Positions 1-7,894 of a stretch of DNA of 64,000 bases are shown piece after piece; the stretch's first letter is position 1; every line of letters starts with the position of its first letter. The stretch comes from a virus. The stretch covers positions 1 to 64,000 of IMG/VR virus record IMGVR_UViG_3300025897_002116, one strand, 5' to 3'. The translations under genes were made by a program, and so were the position numbers. The notes under the pieces are model-generated. The model saw only the letters and a list, made by a program, of their open reading frames with translations, ran no database searches and had not been told where the DNA came from.

Positions 1-626
1 CCTACTATCCTAGAATCCTCTATTGTTAGGGTTTTAAATTTTTCAACATTACCTAAGGTAAACGTAGTAGTTTTCTTTTGCCCTGAAAATGCTTGTATCT
101 TCTTTTTTAACGTGTAACCTGTAGGGTTGTTGTTTTCTATATCTGTTATTGTTATCTCAGTAGGATCGTAAGAACTTGAAAACCTAAAATCAATACCTTT
201 ATTTAATAGAAATGTAGTTTTTGAACTTTCTGATGAAGTAAAAATTGTATCAGCGGATATGTTGGCTGCTGTTGCCCAGTTGGGTTGGTAGTTTGGAGAT
301 CCTAAAGTATCAATGGTTTGTGTTGCTTCTATTTCTACTTCCGATACTCCTGTTACTTTAGGTTTATACCCCATCATATAAGCTAATGAATAAAGATTCT
401 TAGGGTCTTTAGCGTAAGTAAGATAGGTTTCCTGTAGTTGACTGTCTTGATAGAAAGATAGAATATCGCCTACATAAGCAGCCATCTCTATAAACATCAT
501 CCCGGGGGAGGTAGGAGAAAAATCATTATAGGTATCAGGGAAATAGTTTTTAGCGTATTCAACCAGTTGACTCCTAAAATCTGTAAAGTCTCTATTAACG
601 TATTTTATATCTCTTTCTTCAGCCAT
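1..626 (-). CDS. Baseplate wedge protein, T4 gp6-like (runs off the left edge)
   Basis: An open frame of 208 codons starts with ATG at 626 and continues past position 1, so only the N-terminal part is visible. It begins MAEERDIKYVNRDFTDF and contains SPTSPGMMFIEMAAYVGD followed by LSFYQDSQLQETYL, a block typical of the N-terminal region of T4 gp6/baseplate J-like wedge proteins. Its ATG shares a base with the stop of the gp25-like gene upstream (TAATG), which fixes the start and indicates translational coupling. Together with the gp25-like and gp5-like neighbours it marks a contractile-tail baseplate operon. The C-terminal part cannot be judged. Confidence 0.85.
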   Translation of the reverse strand, partial: MAEERDIKYVNRDFTDFRSQLVEYAKNYFPDTYNDFSPTSPGMMFIEMAAYVGDILSFYQDSQLQETYLTYAKDPKNLYSLAYMMGYKPKVTGVSEVEIEATQTIDTLGSPNYQPNWATAANISADTIFTSSESSKTTFLLNKGIDFRFSSSYDPTEITITDIENNNPTGYTLKKKIQAFSGQKKTTTFTLGNVEKFKTLTIEDSRIV

Positions 627-1036
627 TATTGTTCTACATCTACTGTTACTTGGTCTTCTATGTTACTGTCTATAATTCTATATTTCATATAAAACCTGAC
701 TGTGTGTGTATCTGGGTCGCTTTTTAATTCTATTTGAGTTGGGGATACCCGTGGAAAATAGTCTTTTACAGCATCCGTGATTACTTCTTTAACACCTTCT
801 AAACTATCATTAGTTATATTTTCAAATAATAAAGATCTCAGGTTAGAACCAAAATCGGGGTTTAGATAACGCTCTCTTTTATTAGTTAAAAAAAAGTTAA
901 TTAGATTTGCTTTTATTGCATCTTTAGTTTTATATGTTCTGTTAAATACAGCACCGGCAGAGAATGGAATACTTACGCCCACACCTATGCTTGGAGTTAA
1001 ATCTGATGGATCTATATGTTTTACGTCGTATGCCAT
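626..1036 (-). CDS. Baseplate wedge protein, gp25/GPW family
   Basis: A 136-residue protein of the usual gp25 size. The central region (about residues 40-75: KANLINFFLTNKRERYLNPD, then FGSNLRSLLFENIT) matches the core of the gpW/gp25 family, which forms the inner wedge of contractile-tail baseplates and resembles a minimal T4-type lysozyme fold without catalytic function. The C-terminal strand-rich part (RVSPTQIELKSD... FYMKYRI) also fits. It is coupled by TAATG overlaps to genes on both sides. Family assignment is by motif and context. Confidence 0.85.
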   Translation of the reverse strand: MAYDVKHIDPSDLTPSIGVGVSIPFSAGAVFNRTYKTKDAIKANLINFFLTNKRERYLNPDFGSNLRSLLFENITNDSLEGVKEVITDAVKDYFPRVSPTQIELKSDPDTHTVRFYMKYRIIDSNIEDQVTVDVEQ

Positions 1037-1461
1037 TAAACCTTCTGTCTTGTTTTATCTTTCTCGTTAGAAGCATCAAATACTGCTTTTGCTTTTTTTA
1101 CAAAATCTAATCCACTCAAATCTAAACCAGGCTCTGCTCCGGTCATTCCCATTTGAGAAGCCATGGATTGAGCTAGTGGTGGTTTTGCAACATTTGTTGA
1201 GTCCATACTAACTATTTGGTTATAGTCTTCTGGTGTCATGGATTGCTTAGTTATGTTAAGCATTTCCATTATTGGATCGTTAGTTGGTTTTTGAGCTTGC
1301 TTAGGTGCCGACCAGCTTGTTTGACCTGCTTTAGGGGCAGGTTGCATTTTAGTTGGTGCACTAGCTATCTTAATAGCTTCGGTTAGCATATCCTGTACTT
1401 CTTCTTTTACGGCTGCTCTAACTTCTTCTCTTATGACTTTTCTAAGTTCGTCTAGTTTCAT
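1036..1461 (-). CDS. Hypothetical virion-associated protein with N-terminal charged helix
   Basis: A 141-residue protein of unknown family. Residues 1-30 (KLDELRKVIREEVRAAVKEE) form a strongly charged amphipathic helix, followed by a Pro/Ala/Gln/Lys-rich linker (about 35-60) and a Met-rich segment. Such an N-terminal helix plus disordered body suits an assembly or scaffold role, but this is inference. Its stop overlaps the gp25-like start as TAATG. The ATG at 1461 lies 6 nt after a CTATTTATA motif that may be a late promoter. Confidence 0.7.
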   Translation of the reverse strand: MKLDELRKVIREEVRAAVKEEVQDMLTEAIKIASAPTKMQPAPKAGQTSWSAPKQAQKPTNDPIMEMLNITKQSMTPEDYNQIVSMDSTNVAKPPLAQSMASQMGMTGAEPGLDLSGLDFVKKAKAVFDASNEKDKTRQKV

Positions 1462-1466
1462 ATGTA

Positions 1467-1475
1467 TATAAATAG
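1467..1475 (-). promoter_or_regulatory. Candidate late-promoter motif CTATTTATA
   Basis: On the minus strand CTATTTATA lies just upstream of the ATG at 1461. The same motif precedes the genes at 3805 and 46543, and the shorter form CTATTTAT precedes several others. A gp55-like sigma factor is encoded nearby. Late-promoter function is inferred from recurrence and position only. Confidence 0.35.
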
Positions 1476-1480
1476 TAGGG

Positions 1481-2305
1481 TTATGGAAGTTGATTATCTA
1501 ATCTAAATTTTAATTCATCCAGTAATACTTGTTCAGAGCTAGCAAAAGAAAGTGGACCTTCTAAAACAACGATACCTCTGTAGTCTTTTGCTATTGCTTT
1601 CCTCTTAGGAACTATTGTTGTTACGTTTTCTTCTATTACTACACTTAACGTATATGATCGTCCGTTTGCTGCTGTATAACTTAGACCGGGTAGATTAGGG
1701 TCTTGTGTGTTGCCTTGTGTGTTACCTTGCGTGTTACTTTGTGCTCCTTTTAAAATAGCATCTCTTTCGGCTTGGGTTAGATTAGGGTTTGAAGCACATT
1801 CGGTTAATAGAGATTCTATTAAACCTAACTTAGTCTTAACAGGTTCAAATATGCCTGAGGCTGAGCTAACAACTGTTAGTATTGCTTTTTGATCGTTTTC
1901 AATATTTTCAACCATCTTACGAGTGAAGACTAAGAAGTTTGCTTGAGCTTGAATTAGACCAATAGGTATACCCACGCCGGGTGGTACTGCAGCAGGTATG
2001 GGAAGATGGGAAAGTAGCTCTACAATCACCTTACCTACGGTAATAGCTTTATCGAGTTTTTTAGGTAACTTAGTCATAACCTGTACTTGCTTATCAGTCT
2101 TATTCATTAAGCTTTTTAGGTTGTCTAAGGTTTTAGTTACTTCTATAAAGACCTCCGGGGGCGGGCACTCTTTTCTGAGTTCAGCTATAATTTCGTTTGC
2201 TTTTACATTAGCATAGGTTACCGCCATTGCTTTTAGCTGACCTAAGTTCGATGCTGCTAGAGTGGATAGTTGACTTTTATAATCTTTTAATAGAGCGTGT
2301 GGCAT
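1481..2305 (-). CDS. Hypothetical baseplate-region structural protein
   Basis: A 274-residue protein I cannot assign. The first 180 residues are predicted mostly helical, with a hydrophobic Pro/Gly stretch (LLSHLPIPAAVPPGVGIPIG, about 95-115). A short Gln/Asn/Thr repeat (QSNTQGNTQGNTQ, about 190-202) links to a strand-rich C-terminal part (SYTLSVVIEENVTTIVPKRK). Its ATG overlaps the stop of the gp5-like gene (TAATG), so it belongs to the baseplate operon. A tail-completion or hub-associated role is inference from position. Confidence 0.75.
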   Translation of the reverse strand: MPHALLKDYKSQLSTLAASNLGQLKAMAVTYANVKANEIIAELRKECPPPEVFIEVTKTLDNLKSLMNKTDKQVQVMTKLPKKLDKAITVGKVIVELLSHLPIPAAVPPGVGIPIGLIQAQANFLVFTRKMVENIENDQKAILTVVSSASGIFEPVKTKLGLIESLLTECASNPNLTQAERDAILKGAQSNTQGNTQGNTQDPNLPGLSYTAANGRSYTLSVVIEENVTTIVPKRKAIAKDYRGIVVLEGPLSFASSEQVLLDELKFRLDNQLP

Positions 2306-3459
2306 TATTCAGTAAATACTTTTTTAGATTTGATTGATGATGGTCCACCTGGGTTGATTAGTGTTAGAAGTCTCTGTGCTTCTTTGATGATTGTTGGACC
2401 TTCGGTGTTTAAATTTACTACCGGGCCCCCTGTTAAAGAGGTAGCAACTTGTAACTGCACTCCTAGGTTTCTAATCAAAACCAATAAGTCTTTTAATAAT
2501 CCTTCAAGAGCATCTCCTTTTATTATAGGTTCTCTTTCATTTTTTAATGCTTGTTTACCTAGGTATATTTTTGTAGCATCTAATCCTATACTATTAATAC
2601 CGTCGATACTCGTATTTTCTGAAGTAAAAGCAATTGTCTTTTTTGCTGAAAGTATTATACTCTCTTCTCTTGCATTAAAGAATAAGCGATTGCTGTTCAT
2701 AAGTATCTGAGAACCTTTATATACGTCTGCTTGTACTAGGGTATCTCCTTTATTAGCATCCGCTTTATTATTAGAAGGGGTTAGAGGTATAGTGTGGTTA
2801 GAGGTTAGAAAGATTGAAGAAGCGTCTTTGTTAACATCCTCTACTATATGGTCATCTTCATTACCGTTTTGACCATTACTTATAACAGTAAACGGGTCAC
2901 CGTTATTAGAATTATCTGAGAATATATTTCCGTATCCACTAGTACCTGATAGTCTTATGGATTGTCCTAACCTACCTTCTATTAAGGTATCACCGGGGAA
3001 AGGCTGTAAAGGTTTAATTTCCGTATTTTCTTCAAAATCAGAACCAAAGTCTACTTTAGCACTGCTTCCTGCGTCTATTGATGCATTATGATTAGGGTGA
3101 TTCCATACAGAAACTACTGTGGTGTAGTATTTATGTGAATCCGTACTAAGGTTATTAGATGCCTCTACTGTTGGTCCATCTGTCAATAGAACTATTTCAT
3201 TTTTTAGAGGAAGAAATCTTATATTAGAGCTAATAGGAAAAGCTACCGGTAGGGTTGATGGATCACTTACATCAATAGCTCTATCAGCAATAGAATACTT
3301 AATTGCCCCAATAGCATTAGATCTGCCGTATTTTTCATACTCAGGATGAGTGGCGTCTAATATTACATCAACAACCCGGACAGGTACTGTCTTACGTTTA
3401 AATGTCGGACGTGTATCTTGACTAGAAGTAATATTAAAAGATTTATTCCTTATCGGCAT
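2305..3459 (-). CDS. Baseplate hub/spike protein, gp5-like
   Basis: A 384-residue protein. Residues 15-130 resemble an OB-fold-type N-terminal part (RVVDVILDATHPEYEKYGRS... FLPLKNEIVLLTDGP), and the C-terminal third has the strand periodicity seen in spike beta-helices (GSQILMNSNRLFFNAREESI, then ILSAKKTIAFTSENTSID, and IYLG) before a helical end. No lysozyme domain with catalytic residues is visible, so it would be a structural hub/spike rather than the T4 gp5 lysozyme. It overlaps the next gene upstream by 17 nt. Family call is by architecture and context. Confidence 0.6.
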   Translation of the reverse strand: MPIRNKSFNITSSQDTRPTFKRKTVPVRVVDVILDATHPEYEKYGRSNAIGAIKYSIADRAIDVSDPSTLPVAFPISSNIRFLPLKNEIVLLTDGPTVEASNNLSTDSHKYYTTVVSVWNHPNHNASIDAGSSAKVDFGSDFEENTEIKPLQPFPGDTLIEGRLGQSIRLSGTSGYGNIFSDNSNNGDPFTVISNGQNGNEDDHIVEDVNKDASSIFLTSNHTIPLTPSNNKADANKGDTLVQADVYKGSQILMNSNRLFFNAREESIILSAKKTIAFTSENTSIDGINSIGLDATKIYLGKQALKNEREPIIKGDALEGLLKDLLVLIRNLGVQLQVATSLTGGPVVNLNTEGPTIIKEAQRLLTLINPGGPSSIKSKKVFTE

Positions 3460-3805
3460 TATCTTGTTTCTGTTCTAATTGCTGATCTGTATTTTCTTGC
3501 TCTAATAACAAATCCTGAATATCTGAAAAGTCGAAATCACCGCTATCTCCTTTTGTTATAGCACTTTCAATTCTCTGTATGATTGTCGCTAACTTAATCA
3601 AGGCATCGTCGTTCTTTACTCCTATCTCCATGTATTCTTTTATCATAGGAACAATCAGAGTTGCATCGCCAATGTTCTCTATAAGAGGTTTAAGCTCAGA
3701 GATGAGAGATTTTACTTGTACTTTAGTCTCTTTAGAATTATCGTAAATTTCTCCAAAAAGATCAGATAGAGTCTTACCTTTAAATATTTCTTTATCTAAG
3801 CTCAT
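3443..3805 (-). CDS. Hypothetical helical protein of the baseplate block
   Basis: A 120-residue acidic, almost wholly helical protein (LSDLFGEIYDNSKETKVQVK at about 13-32) with a Gln/Glu/Asp-rich tail (LEQKQDNADKE). No family is recognised. The gene overlaps the gp5-like gene by 17 nt. The ATG at 3805 follows a CTATTTATA motif at 3827-3819, so it may be the first gene of a late structural operon. Confidence 0.7.
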   Translation of the reverse strand: MSLDKEIFKGKTLSDLFGEIYDNSKETKVQVKSLISELKPLIENIGDATLIVPMIKEYMEIGVKNDDALIKLATIIQRIESAITKGDSGDFDFSDIQDLLLEQENTDQQLEQKQDNADKE

Positions 3806-3818
3806 ATTAATACTTTAG

Positions 3819-3827
3819 TATAAATAG
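3819..3827 (-). promoter_or_regulatory. Candidate late-promoter motif CTATTTATA
   Basis: CTATTTATACTAAA on the minus strand, 13 nt before the ATG at 3805. The same 14 bases occur upstream of the holin gene at 46543. It sits between the sigma-factor gene and the baseplate operon, where a late promoter is expected. Confidence 0.4.
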
Positions 3828-3828
3828 A

Positions 3829-4533
3829 CTAGATATAATTACTTGAAAGAAGACCTCTGTCGTAATATGTCTGGTATTTTTTATAAAACTCCTCTTTAAG
3901 TCTGGCTATAACTCTAGTCAATGGAGGTGTTTCACAATCTGTCATCTCTCTAATGTATATGTAAAGAGCTTTTTTCTTAAAAATATCTAAATCATTTCTG
4001 GTTTTAAAGATAGTCAAAACTGCATCCGCTATTTGTGTTTCGGATTCTTTAGGAAATAAAGTATCTAACTCTCCATACATTTGAATTACCCATTCATCTA
4101 TAAAGGAACTTAATGTGATACCGGATGGCTCATCTAGGTTTAGATTTTGATCAAATGATTCATCCATGTCGCTGAATGATCCTATCTGTTTTAATTTCTT
4201 ATAGTTCTTGTTGTTGTAGTTAATCAACCAACGCTTAACAATTGTACCGTAATAGGAATATGCCTTAGCTCCATTACTAGGGTCAAATTTATCAATCTTT
4301 TCTTCTAGCAAAACAGATACAATCTCATGCTTTAAAGATTCTATATCATCTGTATCGGTGTAGTAGAACTTAAAGGTATGAATTATATTTTCTGCGAGCT
4401 TATAAAAGGGTAAATAGATATGATCCGTGAATATCTTTGCTCGATAAACCGGATCCTTAGAGTTATTATAAAGTACTATATAATTTTCTGTATCTTTTGT
4501 AAAATAGTTACTGTTAGCTTTCTTTCTTGCCAT
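3829..4533 (-). CDS. Late-transcription sigma factor, T4 gp55-like
   Basis: A 234-residue protein. The region around residues 55-115 (IESLKHEIVSVLLEEKIDKF, then DPSNGAKAYSYYGTIVKRWL) matches the sigma-70 region-2-like core of T4-like gp55 proteins, where 'DP..G.+A.SYF' is characteristic. Gp55 redirects host RNA polymerase to phage late promoters. The C-terminal part (LTRVIARLKEEFYKKYQTYY) is helical and basic. It overlaps the small gene upstream by 20 nt. Which motif it recognises is unknown; the CTATTTATA sites are candidates. Confidence 0.8.
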   Translation of the reverse strand: MARKKANSNYFTKDTENYIVLYNNSKDPVYRAKIFTDHIYLPFYKLAENIIHTFKFYYTDTDDIESLKHEIVSVLLEEKIDKFDPSNGAKAYSYYGTIVKRWLINYNNKNYKKLKQIGSFSDMDESFDQNLNLDEPSGITLSSFIDEWVIQMYGELDTLFPKESETQIADAVLTIFKTRNDLDIFKKKALYIYIREMTDCETPPLTRVIARLKEEFYKKYQTYYDRGLLSSNYI

Positions 4534-4807
4534 AATTTTTTGGTAGCATATACTTATTTAATTCCTCTTGTATTGTTTTCATATGATTGAAGAATTGTCC
4601 AACTTCATCATCTGATTGAAATACTCCTTTTTCATCAAGGGCATGTAATTGTTTACCTGAATCTAGTATAATATCGGAAATATTTTGCATATAACCTACT
4701 TGATCTTGAACTATATCTTCATATTTTTCAACTTTTTTTATTGAGTTAAAAACTCCATACATTAGTAGTAGGTTTATAACTGAGGAAATTACTATTAAGG
4801 TTATCAT
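4514..4807 (-). CDS. Small N-terminally anchored membrane protein
   Basis: A 97-residue protein with a hydrophobic N-terminal segment (about residues 2-20, TLIVISSVINLLLMYGVF) followed by a charged helical body, so a single-pass protein with a soluble C-terminal domain. No family is recognised. It overlaps the sigma gene by 20 nt and sits 1 nt from the HD gene, so it is co-transcribed with both. Confidence 0.7.
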   Translation of the reverse strand: MITLIVISSVINLLLMYGVFNSIKKVEKYEDIVQDQVGYMQNISDIILDSGKQLHALDEKGVFQSDDEVGQFFNHMKTIQEELNKYMLPKNYGKKES

Positions 4808-4808
4808 A

Positions 4809-5543
4809 TTACAGTCCTTTTAAAATGTTACTTAGTCCTTCTGAGGATTTAATTGCCTTTCCGGTGGTAGAAACTCTTTTTTGTACTTTAGGGGTACTGC
4901 TTCCACCCTCCCTCTTCCAAATATCATACTCAACCTTAGAAGCTAGAAAGTCTGCTGAGTGAAGTATAGATATAATACTTGTTTTCTGTCTTGATGATTC
5001 CATATGGCTAAAAAAGTATGCTTCGTTAGCTTTATCAAACACACCATCATGTAATCTAATGGCTAAAAACTCCTTTTGGTTAACTTTGATACCAAATTTC
5101 TGTAAAATAAATAAAGATCTATCTGGTATGAGCATAAAATCAAGGTCTGAATTGAAAGTATACATTTCCGATAGCTTATCTTGTCGCCATTTATCGGTTT
5201 GAGGTATGTAATTAGGCTTCTCACCGTCTCCTATCTTACCTAAATCATGAAATAGGGCAGAAAAAACCAATTCTTCCTCGGTAAAGTCAACAGTTCCGCC
5301 CATCTCTGCGTAAAGTCTTGCCTGTTTTACTGCATATTGTACGACTCTATTAACGTGATCGACATAACCTCCGGGGAAAGCACTATGATACCATGTCTTT
5401 CCACTAGCAGGTGCCATAATATACACCTCGGACAAAGAATCTAACATGGTTTTTACTTGATCCTTCCGGGTAGTAAGGTAGGTATCAACAATTTTTAAAT
5501 GTTTTTCCCAATTTAATTGGATTTTATCGGCAGATATGGACAT
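4809..5543 (-). CDS. HD-domain phosphohydrolase
   Basis: A 244-residue protein with the metal-binding pattern of the HD superfamily: candidate first His at about 53 or 63 (YHSAFPGGYVDHVNRV), the HD doublet at about 99-100 (ALFHDLGKIG) and a later Asp in SILHSADFLASKVEYD (about 192-206). HD proteins hydrolyse phosphoesters, often nucleotides; the substrate here is unknown. The start is preceded by AAAAAGGTTAT, the leader box seen throughout this phage, and by a promoter 150 nt upstream. Confidence 0.8.
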   Translation of the reverse strand: MSISADKIQLNWEKHLKIVDTYLTTRKDQVKTMLDSLSEVYIMAPASGKTWYHSAFPGGYVDHVNRVVQYAVKQARLYAEMGGTVDFTEEELVFSALFHDLGKIGDGEKPNYIPQTDKWRQDKLSEMYTFNSDLDFMLIPDRSLFILQKFGIKVNQKEFLAIRLHDGVFDKANEAYFFSHMESSRQKTSIISILHSADFLASKVEYDIWKREGGSSTPKVQKRVSTTGKAIKSSEGLSNILKGL

Positions 5544-5692
5544 AGATAACCTTTTTTTAGTTTAATTATATATTTTATTACTTTGTTATTAAAATTATAT
5601 TTACTATATTGTTAAAAATATTATTAATTATTACTATTATTATTATTTTATAATTAATTATTTATATATTCTTTAATATCTTATTATATACT
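5544..5692. other. Very AT-rich untranslated leader
   Basis: About 150 bases made almost only of A and T lie between the promoter at 5694-5724 and the HD gene. I see no ORF or stable hairpin in it. It may be a long 5' leader or a DNA-unwinding region; nothing decides between these. Confidence 0.4.
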
Positions 5693-5693
5693 T

Positions 5694-5724
5694 CTAAGTT
5701 ATACTAAAAAACGCATAATGGCAA
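5694..5724 (-). promoter_or_regulatory. Bacteroidetes-type promoter for the HD/sigma genes
   Basis: AGTTGCC with TTG at 5724-5722, a 20-nt spacer and TAACTTAG at 5701-5694, directly beyond the stop of the lipoprotein gene. The -7 box is weaker than in the other copies. Confidence 0.45.
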
Positions 5725-6357
5725 CTATTCCACAATAAATTTTTCATATATATTTTTTTTAAGTACGGATTGAGAGCTTGCATCCCAAAACACTTTCATT
5801 TTTAGTGTTACTGTATCCCCAATAAAGGTAGGAGGGATTGGTCCAACGGTTCTTCTACTGTAAACTTTAGAGTTTTTATTATTAGAAAAGTAAATAGACG
5901 TATTTTGTACCAAATTCATAACTGTACCTTCAAACTGATTTAATACAACTGTTGTTGTTCCTACCGAGAGAAGATTTCCTGAAACAGAGTAGTTACTTTC
6001 TAAAAAGTTATATAGAGGCAATGTATAGGTAACACTCGAACCTAACTCCCAATATTTATCTGTATCAAATTCTGCTGATACTACTGAGATTTCATTATAT
6101 CGGTACAGGGGGTTTACATCGGAGGCCTCTACATCTACAAGAAAGTAGGGCAAATAATCTCTATTCCAATTAAGCTTAACATGGTAATACCCATTTTCAT
6201 CAGCCGGAGTACTAAATAACATCCTAGCTTCACATTCACCTCCAAGACAGGCAGGAGGGTAATCAAATTGCTCTTCACAGGAAAAGAGTGTGGGGATTAA
6301 TAAAAAGACAACCGCCGCGCGAAACGCGCGAAGTTGCCACGAAAAATTATCTTCCAT
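5725..6357 (-). CDS. Predicted lipoprotein
   Basis: A 210-residue protein with an n-region holding two arginines, a hydrophobic stretch (AAVVFLLIPTLF) and a lipobox ending LFSC with the lipidated Cys at about residue 27, followed by EEQ. The mature part is strand-rich with no recognised domain. It resembles Bacteroidetes surface lipoproteins more than a virion protein. The N-terminal codons contain the palindrome CGCGCG-TTT-CGCGCG, far more GC-rich than the surroundings. The gene overlaps the GIY-YIG-like gene by 11 nt. A role such as superinfection exclusion would be inference. Confidence 0.7.
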   Translation of the reverse strand: MEDNFSWQLRAFRAAVVFLLIPTLFSCEEQFDYPPACLGGECEARMLFSTPADENGYYHVKLNWNRDYLPYFLVDVEASDVNPLYRYNEISVVSAEFDTDKYWELGSSVTYTLPLYNFLESNYSVSGNLLSVGTTTVVLNQFEGTVMNLVQNTSIYFSNNKNSKVYSRRTVGPIPPTFIGDTVTLKMKVFWDASSQSVLKKNIYEKFIVE

Positions 6358-6874
6358 AATCAGTCATTTTATAAGATTCTCCCAAACGTTCGACCACCGA
6401 ACGGCCTTGATCAACGGTGATATTAAAAAACTCTTTCTTTTTATTAACCCTAAAGCCTTCGACCTCAAGATAGGCATGTATCTCTCTCTCCAATGCATGC
6501 GCATTAAAGCAAGGGAATGCCCATTCAACCTTAAAATCTAAGGCAACTCCAGTTGCAGCATTAATCTGTTTGGCTCTCTCCCCGGGTCGGTTCTTTGTAA
6601 AGCCGATCTTCACCAGTCCGGGCATTGTGATATTAGACAGTATATAGATCCATTGGCAATTGACCTGACCTTTTGGCATCTGTGTATGTCTGGGTCGATT
6701 GGTATAGTATCTAACGTCCTCCCAGCCCTCTGATATCGGGTAGTCTGAGTTACTAGATGGAGTTAATGTGAAATATTCGGCAGGTGTGGATAATTGATCA
6801 TCGGCACATGCAATGAATTTAGATGCTTTTTTGGGTGTGATCCTTGTGATTTTGAATCCTTCTTGTTTTCTCAT
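6347..6874 (-). CDS. GIY-YIG-like protein (T5orf172/MUG113 type)
   Basis: A 175-residue protein. Residues about 73-140 carry the pattern WIYILSNITMPGLVKIGFTK followed by ERAKQINAATG and a later HALEREIHAYL, which is the signature of the T5orf172/MUG113 branch of the GIY-YIG fold. The first motif is YIL rather than GIY, as is usual in this branch. Nuclease activity is not assured. A -33/-7 promoter and AAAGGTTAT leader precede the ATG at 6874. Confidence 0.75.
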   Translation of the reverse strand: MRKQEGFKITRITPKKASKFIACADDQLSTPAEYFTLTPSSNSDYPISEGWEDVRYYTNRPRHTQMPKGQVNCQWIYILSNITMPGLVKIGFTKNRPGERAKQINAATGVALDFKVEWAFPCFNAHALEREIHAYLEVEGFRVNKKKEFFNITVDQGRSVVERLGESYKMTDYGR

Positions 6875-6898
6875 ACGATATAACCTTTATTTTTATAT

Positions 6899-6930
6899 CT
6901 AAAGATAAGAACTTTTACTCAATTAAACAA
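6899..6930 (-). promoter_or_regulatory. Bacteroidetes-type promoter
   Basis: TTG at 6930-6928, 20-nt spacer ending AAAGTTCT, TATCTTTAG at 6907-6899. It drives the GIY-YIG-like gene and probably the lipoprotein gene. Confidence 0.75.
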
Positions 6931-6952
6931 CTTATTTACACTAAAAGTTAAA

Positions 6953-7363
6953 TTAAAGTTCGGTGAGTAGCTTTATATATTTCTTTATTACATTGCATTT
7001 TTCATACTCCTCCACACTTTCAAAGTAGATTCTCATCTCATCTAAACCATCATACACATCATCTTTTTCATAAGAGGTACCTATAGTGTAGATTGTCTCA
7101 AACCTGTCGCTATTGATGCGAGTTAGGTAGCTATATATTCGGCTATAGTATTTGTATTTGATACTGGTAGACACCTTCTCATACTCTTGGGGATAGTTTC
7201 TCTTATACATTACATCCATTAGAATATAGCTTTGAAGGCCATTCAACACCATCCCCATTAGTACATAAGGATTTTTAAGAGCATCCGAGGCTTCCTTATA
7301 AATCTCCTCATCACCGGATTCAAAGATAGAGAATAAAGTATTTTTATTTAACGGTTGCATCAT
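6953..7363 (-). CDS. Hypothetical protein with UVR-like C-terminus
   Basis: A 136-residue, mostly helical protein; no family recognised. The C-terminal segment EEYEKCNVIKKYIKLL resembles the short UVR helix-hairpin motif used for protein contacts. Two in-frame ATGs (7363 and 7360) are possible starts. CTATTTATG lies directly upstream of the start. Confidence 0.65.
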   Translation of the reverse strand: MMQPLNKNTLFSIFESGDEEIYKEASDALKNPYVLMGMVLNGLQSYILMDVMYKRNYPQEYEKVSTSIKYKYYSRIYSYLTRINSDRFETIYTIGTSYEKDDVYDGLDEMRIYFESVEEYEKCNVIKKYIKLLTEL

Positions 7364-7454
7364 TCATAAATAGTTCTTATATTATGTAATATACAATACC
7401 CCTATATGGTAAAAATTTTGCCAAAAAATTTCTTTAAGTATTTTGTATAAACAG

Positions 7455-7487
7455 TTGGAAAGTAGAGAAATATTTCGTATATTATAG
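7455..7487 (+). promoter_or_regulatory. Possible plus-strand promoter
   Basis: TTG at 7455-7457, exactly 20 nt, then TATATTATAG at 7478-7487, preceded by TTCG as in the minus-strand promoters. It is the best plus-strand match I noticed in this gap and points at the folded segment just downstream. Confidence 0.4.
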
Positions 7488-7491
7488 TATA

Positions 7492-7620
7492 GAGAAAAGG
7501 TAAGATCTTAATGCCGATAGAATTATTCGGGGGAATGTCCGGAGGCAGCCCATATTAAGATCGCACCATAGAACTATAACACCCAGCATCCTCTGTATAG
7601 GACATAAGAGTATACAGATA
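7492..7620 (+). ncRNA. Candidate structured RNA
   Basis: Downstream of the plus-strand promoter, GATCTTAAT (7504-7512) pairs perfectly with ATTAAGATC (7554-7562) around 41 bases that can form two further stems (CCGA/TCGG and TGTC/GGCA). A second hairpin follows (TCTGTATA 7592-7599 with TATACAGA 7611-7618). It is not a tRNA or tmRNA: no T-loop is present. Function unknown. Confidence 0.3.
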
Positions 7621-7894
7621 TAGAGATAATATAAGATGTGAGTGAGAACGAATGGGCAAGTAAATGATTGATGTATAAGATGAATGATGATTGATGAATG
7701 GAGTATGAATGGAAAGGTTTGTATCTAATATATACATATATAAATATATATTACCTATATACCTAAATTTCATCAGAAATATACTCCCACGTATGGCGCA
7801 GCCTTGACAGAGCCGTACCTCTTAGGGAACTATACCGGCAGTGTTATATCACCGTTAGCTCACCTTGATCAAAGCCTGCCCGTGTATGGCCGTA

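Larger units (their letters stand above)
7364..7894. other. 531-base gap without a convincing protein gene
   Basis: It holds a plus-strand promoter-like site (7455-7487), an imperfect cloverleaf-like fold (7504-7562), a second hairpin (7592-7618), a low-complexity stretch rich in GATGAATG-like repeats (7660-7720) and a GC-richer block with inverted repeats (7793-7890). A 72-codon minus ORF is low complexity and is not accepted as a gene. Confidence 0.5.

Noticed and set aside
7385-7420. Terminator hairpin GGTAAA-AAT-TTTGCC
   Set aside because: No T-run follows on either strand at the right side and the stem is weak.
7504-7562. tRNA or tmRNA
   Set aside because: The fold is cloverleaf-like, but there is no T-loop (TTCRA) and no proper acceptor with CCA at the right place.
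7555-7773. 72-codon minus ORF
   Set aside because: Its sequence is Tyr/Ile/Ser/His low complexity from repetitive DNA, it lacks a promoter or leader box, and it overlaps the candidate plus-strand RNA.
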